From: Candidatus Gastranaerophilales bacterium | Lineage (GTDB): Bacteria; Cyanobacteriota; Vampirovibrionia; Gastranaerophilales; Gastranaerophilaceae | Assembly (NCBI GenBank): GCA_944325575.1 | Contig: CALVAR010000001.1 | Coordinates: 186,001-250,000 of the forward strand | Reading direction: 5' to 3' | DNA: 64,000 bases | Part shown: positions 62,279-64,000 of the stretch, piece after piece | How positions within the stretch are numbered: the first letter of the stretch is position 1 | How the letters are laid out: each line of letters starts with the position of its first letter | Notes under the pieces: generated by a model | What the model saw: only the letters and a program-made list of their open reading frames with translations | Told to the model about the DNA's origin: nothing | The model's database searches: none | Translations under genes and position numbers: made by a program

Positions 62279-63324
62279 CTTGAAAATACTTCCTGCTCCA
62301 ATGAATCCATTGTGTTTGCAAGAAAATATGCAGAACTTGCAATCATGGAAGCATTATCAGTACAGTATTTCATAGCAGGTGCATAAATGCTGTATCCCGC
62401 CTCCTGAAGTGAGAAGAATTTTTTTCTTATTTCAGAATTTGCTGCAACGCCGCCGCCCAGGACAATCTGTTTTATGCCATACTTTTGCGCAGCCTTAAGA
62501 GTTTTCTTAAATAAAGTAGAAGTTATACACTCCTGAAAACTGGCAGCAACATCTTCTTTGGGTATATATCCAAGTTCTTTTTCAAGTTTTCTGGTAAGAT
62601 TCAACACAGCTGTTTTCAAACCTGAAAAACTGAAATCAAACTCGCCTTGTACCTTTGCCTCAGGAAGTTTATATGCATTGGGGTTGCCGTTTGGTGCCAT
62701 TCTGTCAAGATTCAGCCCCCCTGGGTAAGGAAGTCCCAATAGTCTTGCAACTTTATCATACGCTTCACCGGTAGCATCATCAATTGTTTCTCCTATAATC
62801 TGCTGATTTAGATAATCATCAACTTTAATTATCTGCGTATGACCACCGCTTATAAGTAAAGCAATCATAGGCGGTTTAAGCTCTGTATCTATATAATTTG
62901 CACAGACATGAGCATTAAGATGATTAACCCCAATAAAAGGTTTGTCATAAGTAACAGCAAGAGCCTTGGCAGCATTTAAGCCGACAAGAAGAGACCCGAC
63001 AAGTCCGGGGCCGACGGTAGCAGAAAAAGCCGTTATATCATCAGGGCCAAGACCTGACTGTTCAAAAGCCTGAGCAATAATCAAATTAACAGCATCAAGA
63101 TGTTCTCTTGCGGCGACTTCCGGTACCACTCCGCCAAACTGTTGATGTGTTTTTATCTGAGAAGCAACCACATTTGCCAGTACTTCCCTGCCGTTTTTGA
63201 CAATAGCGCATGCTGTCTCATCACAGCTGGACTCTAAAGCCATAATGATTATATCGTCTTTTGCATCAGGGCCTATTAAAACAGTTTCTCCTGATAAAGG
63301 TTTTTTAAATTCTTTAACCAACAT
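62272..63324 (-). CDS. tsaD: tRNA threonylcarbamoyltransferase TsaD
   Basis: Installs N6-threonylcarbamoyl on A37 of ANN-decoding tRNAs with TsaB and TsaE. 350 residues. ALESSCDETACAIV, VVPEVAAREHL, GPGLVGSLLVGLNAAKALA (in part), the metal motif HLNAH and SGGHTQII match. The N-terminus has about 27 extra residues before the usual start. Placed between thrS and a secreted protein; threonine links both enzymes. Confidence 0.95.
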   Translation of the reverse strand: MLVKEFKKPLSGETVLIGPDAKDDIIIMALESSCDETACAIVKNGREVLANVVASQIKTHQQFGGVVPEVAAREHLDAVNLIIAQAFEQSGLGPDDITAFSATVGPGLVGSLLVGLNAAKALAVTYDKPFIGVNHLNAHVCANYIDTELKPPMIALLISGGHTQIIKVDDYLNQQIIGETIDDATGEAYDKVARLLGLPYPGGLNLDRMAPNGNPNAYKLPEAKVQGEFDFSFSGLKTAVLNLTRKLEKELGYIPKEDVAASFQECITSTLFKKTLKAAQKYGIKQIVLGGGVAANSEIRKKFFSLQEAGYSIYAPAMKYCTDNASMIASSAYFLANTMDSLEQEVFSRC

Positions 63325-63329
63325 AATTG

Positions 63330-64000
63330 CTATGCTCTGCTTTTTATTTCTTCCAAAAGCCCTGAGACAAATTCATCAACTTTGAGTGAGCCTATCGGAC
63401 CTTTGCCTCTTTTTCTGATGGAAACAGTTCCGTCTTCAATTTCTTTGTCACCAACAACTACTACATAAGGAACCTTTTTATCCTGCAAAGCTTCTCTTAT
63501 TTTGTAGTTCATTGATTCAGAACGGTCATCAAGGTTAGCTCTAATACCTTGAGCTCTTAATGCATTATAAACTTTTTGTGCATATTCATCATGCTTGTCA
63601 TTAGAAATAGGAACAACCGCAACCTGAGTAGGCGCTAACCATAGCGGGAATGCCCCTGCATAGTGTTCTATCAAAATACCGTGGAATCTTTCCATAGAAC
63701 CGAATACAACACGGTGAAGCATCAGAGGTGTTTTTAATTGACCGTCTTTATCTTGATATTTCAAATCAAAACGGGCAGGCAGATTGAAATCTAACTGGAT
63801 AGTAGCACACTGCCAAGTTCTTCCGATTGCATCTTTAACCTTAAAGTCAATCTTAGGACCGTAAAATGCACCATCACCTTCATTTATTTCATAGTGCATA
63901 CCTCTTTTATCCATAGCAGCCTTTAGTCCGGCCTCAGCTTTGTCCCAGTTTTCTATCTCACCGATATAGCTTTCAGGACGGGTAGAGAGTTCTACCTCAA
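63330..64000 (-). CDS. thrS: Threonyl-tRNA synthetase (C-terminal part, 5' end outside window)
   Basis: The frame is open to the window edge: ELSTRPE, GEIENWDKAEAGLKAAM precede the residues shown from 63914. Class II motifs 2 and 3 appear as GAFYGPKIDFKVKDAIGRTWQCATIQLDFNLP and HRVVFGSMERFHGILIEHYAG (in part), with zinc-site His. The C-terminal anticodon-binding domain follows, with QVAVVPISNDKHDEYA and KIREALQDKKVPYVVVVGDKE. Ends five bases before tsaD. Confidence 0.97.
   Translation of the reverse strand, partial: EVELSTRPESYIGEIENWDKAEAGLKAAMDKRGMHYEINEGDGAFYGPKIDFKVKDAIGRTWQCATIQLDFNLPARFDLKYQDKDGQLKTPLMLHRVVFGSMERFHGILIEHYAGAFPLWLAPTQVAVVPISNDKHDEYAQKVYNALRAQGIRANLDDRSESMNYKIREALQDKKVPYVVVVGDKEIEDGTVSIRKRGKGPIGSLKVDEFVSGLLEEIKSRA

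Overview
The window reads as chromosomal DNA from an AT-rich, diderm, fermentative bacterium. The best fit is the non-photosynthetic cyanobacterial sister lineage (Vampirovibrionia/Melainabacteria, most likely a gut Gastranaerophilales). The reasons are a cyanobacteria-like FtsZ with a terminal IPPFLQ peptide, an omega-like RNA polymerase subunit, an LL-diaminopimelate aminotransferase, FolE2, an AsmA-type envelope protein, the [FeFe]-hydrogenase maturase HydF, and several lineage-type proteins that carry a short (S/A)-F-x-(G/A) motif near the N-terminus. The taxonomic call is inference. I see no phage, insertion sequence, CRISPR array, tRNA or rRNA gene.

Layout. 1-3 kb: the end of an amino-acid permease, then three lineage-type hypothetical genes on the minus strand. 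3-6.2 kb: ftsZ, HU and a SpoIID-like protein coupled to a small RWYD-repeat protein. 6.3-14 kb: glyS with a membrane-anchored PDZ protein, an alpha-glucan phosphorylase-like gene, and the tig-clpP-clpX proteostasis operon. 14-17 kb: a GltD-like flavoprotein and glutamine synthetase (nitrogen assimilation). 17-22.5 kb: a FliO-like protein, a NeuB-type sugar-acid synthase, a KdsC-like phosphatase, a large TPR protein and lysC. 22.6-30.7 kb: a uridine-kinase-like protein, an RHH regulator with a perfect palindrome upstream, a glycine-zipper protein, a 5'-nucleotidase-like enzyme and a 1,199-residue AsmA-like protein. 30.7-34.5 kb: RNase HIII and gcvT-gcvH-gcvPA without gcvPB. 34.5-38 kb: pyrH-frr-cdsA-rnc-rpe read leftwards as one compact operon. 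38-42 kb: pnp and rplU-rpmA.

Between rplU and a TPR gene, 42.12-42.42 kb holds about 300 bases without a gene. They have their own minus-strand promoter and terminator, a 10-bp closing helix and a possible pseudoknot. I read this as an unidentified structured RNA gene, and it is the most interesting item here. 43-50.5 kb: two TPR/cysteine-hydrolase-like genes, then a minus-strand run of overlapping genes (a Zn-dehydrogenase, a UPF0104-like membrane protein, hydF, a second RWYD-repeat protein, folE2, dapL, hisH). 50.5-59.8 kb: a string of nested inverted repeats, a second papain-like protein, an orphan TOPRIM protein, a GGDEF protein with a changed signature, a beta-lactamase-fold protein without the class A deacylation glutamate, rpoZ, rpsT, and a superfamily 1 helicase with a C-terminal nuclease-like domain. 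59.8-64 kb: ald, pyrF, a secreted hypothetical protein, tsaD and the 3' part of thrS.

Most genes are housekeeping and their calls are firm. The accessory interest lies in the RNA candidate, the recurring N-terminal motif, the paired RWYD-repeat proteins, two cysteine-hydrolase-like proteins, and several enzymes missing a diagnostic residue.
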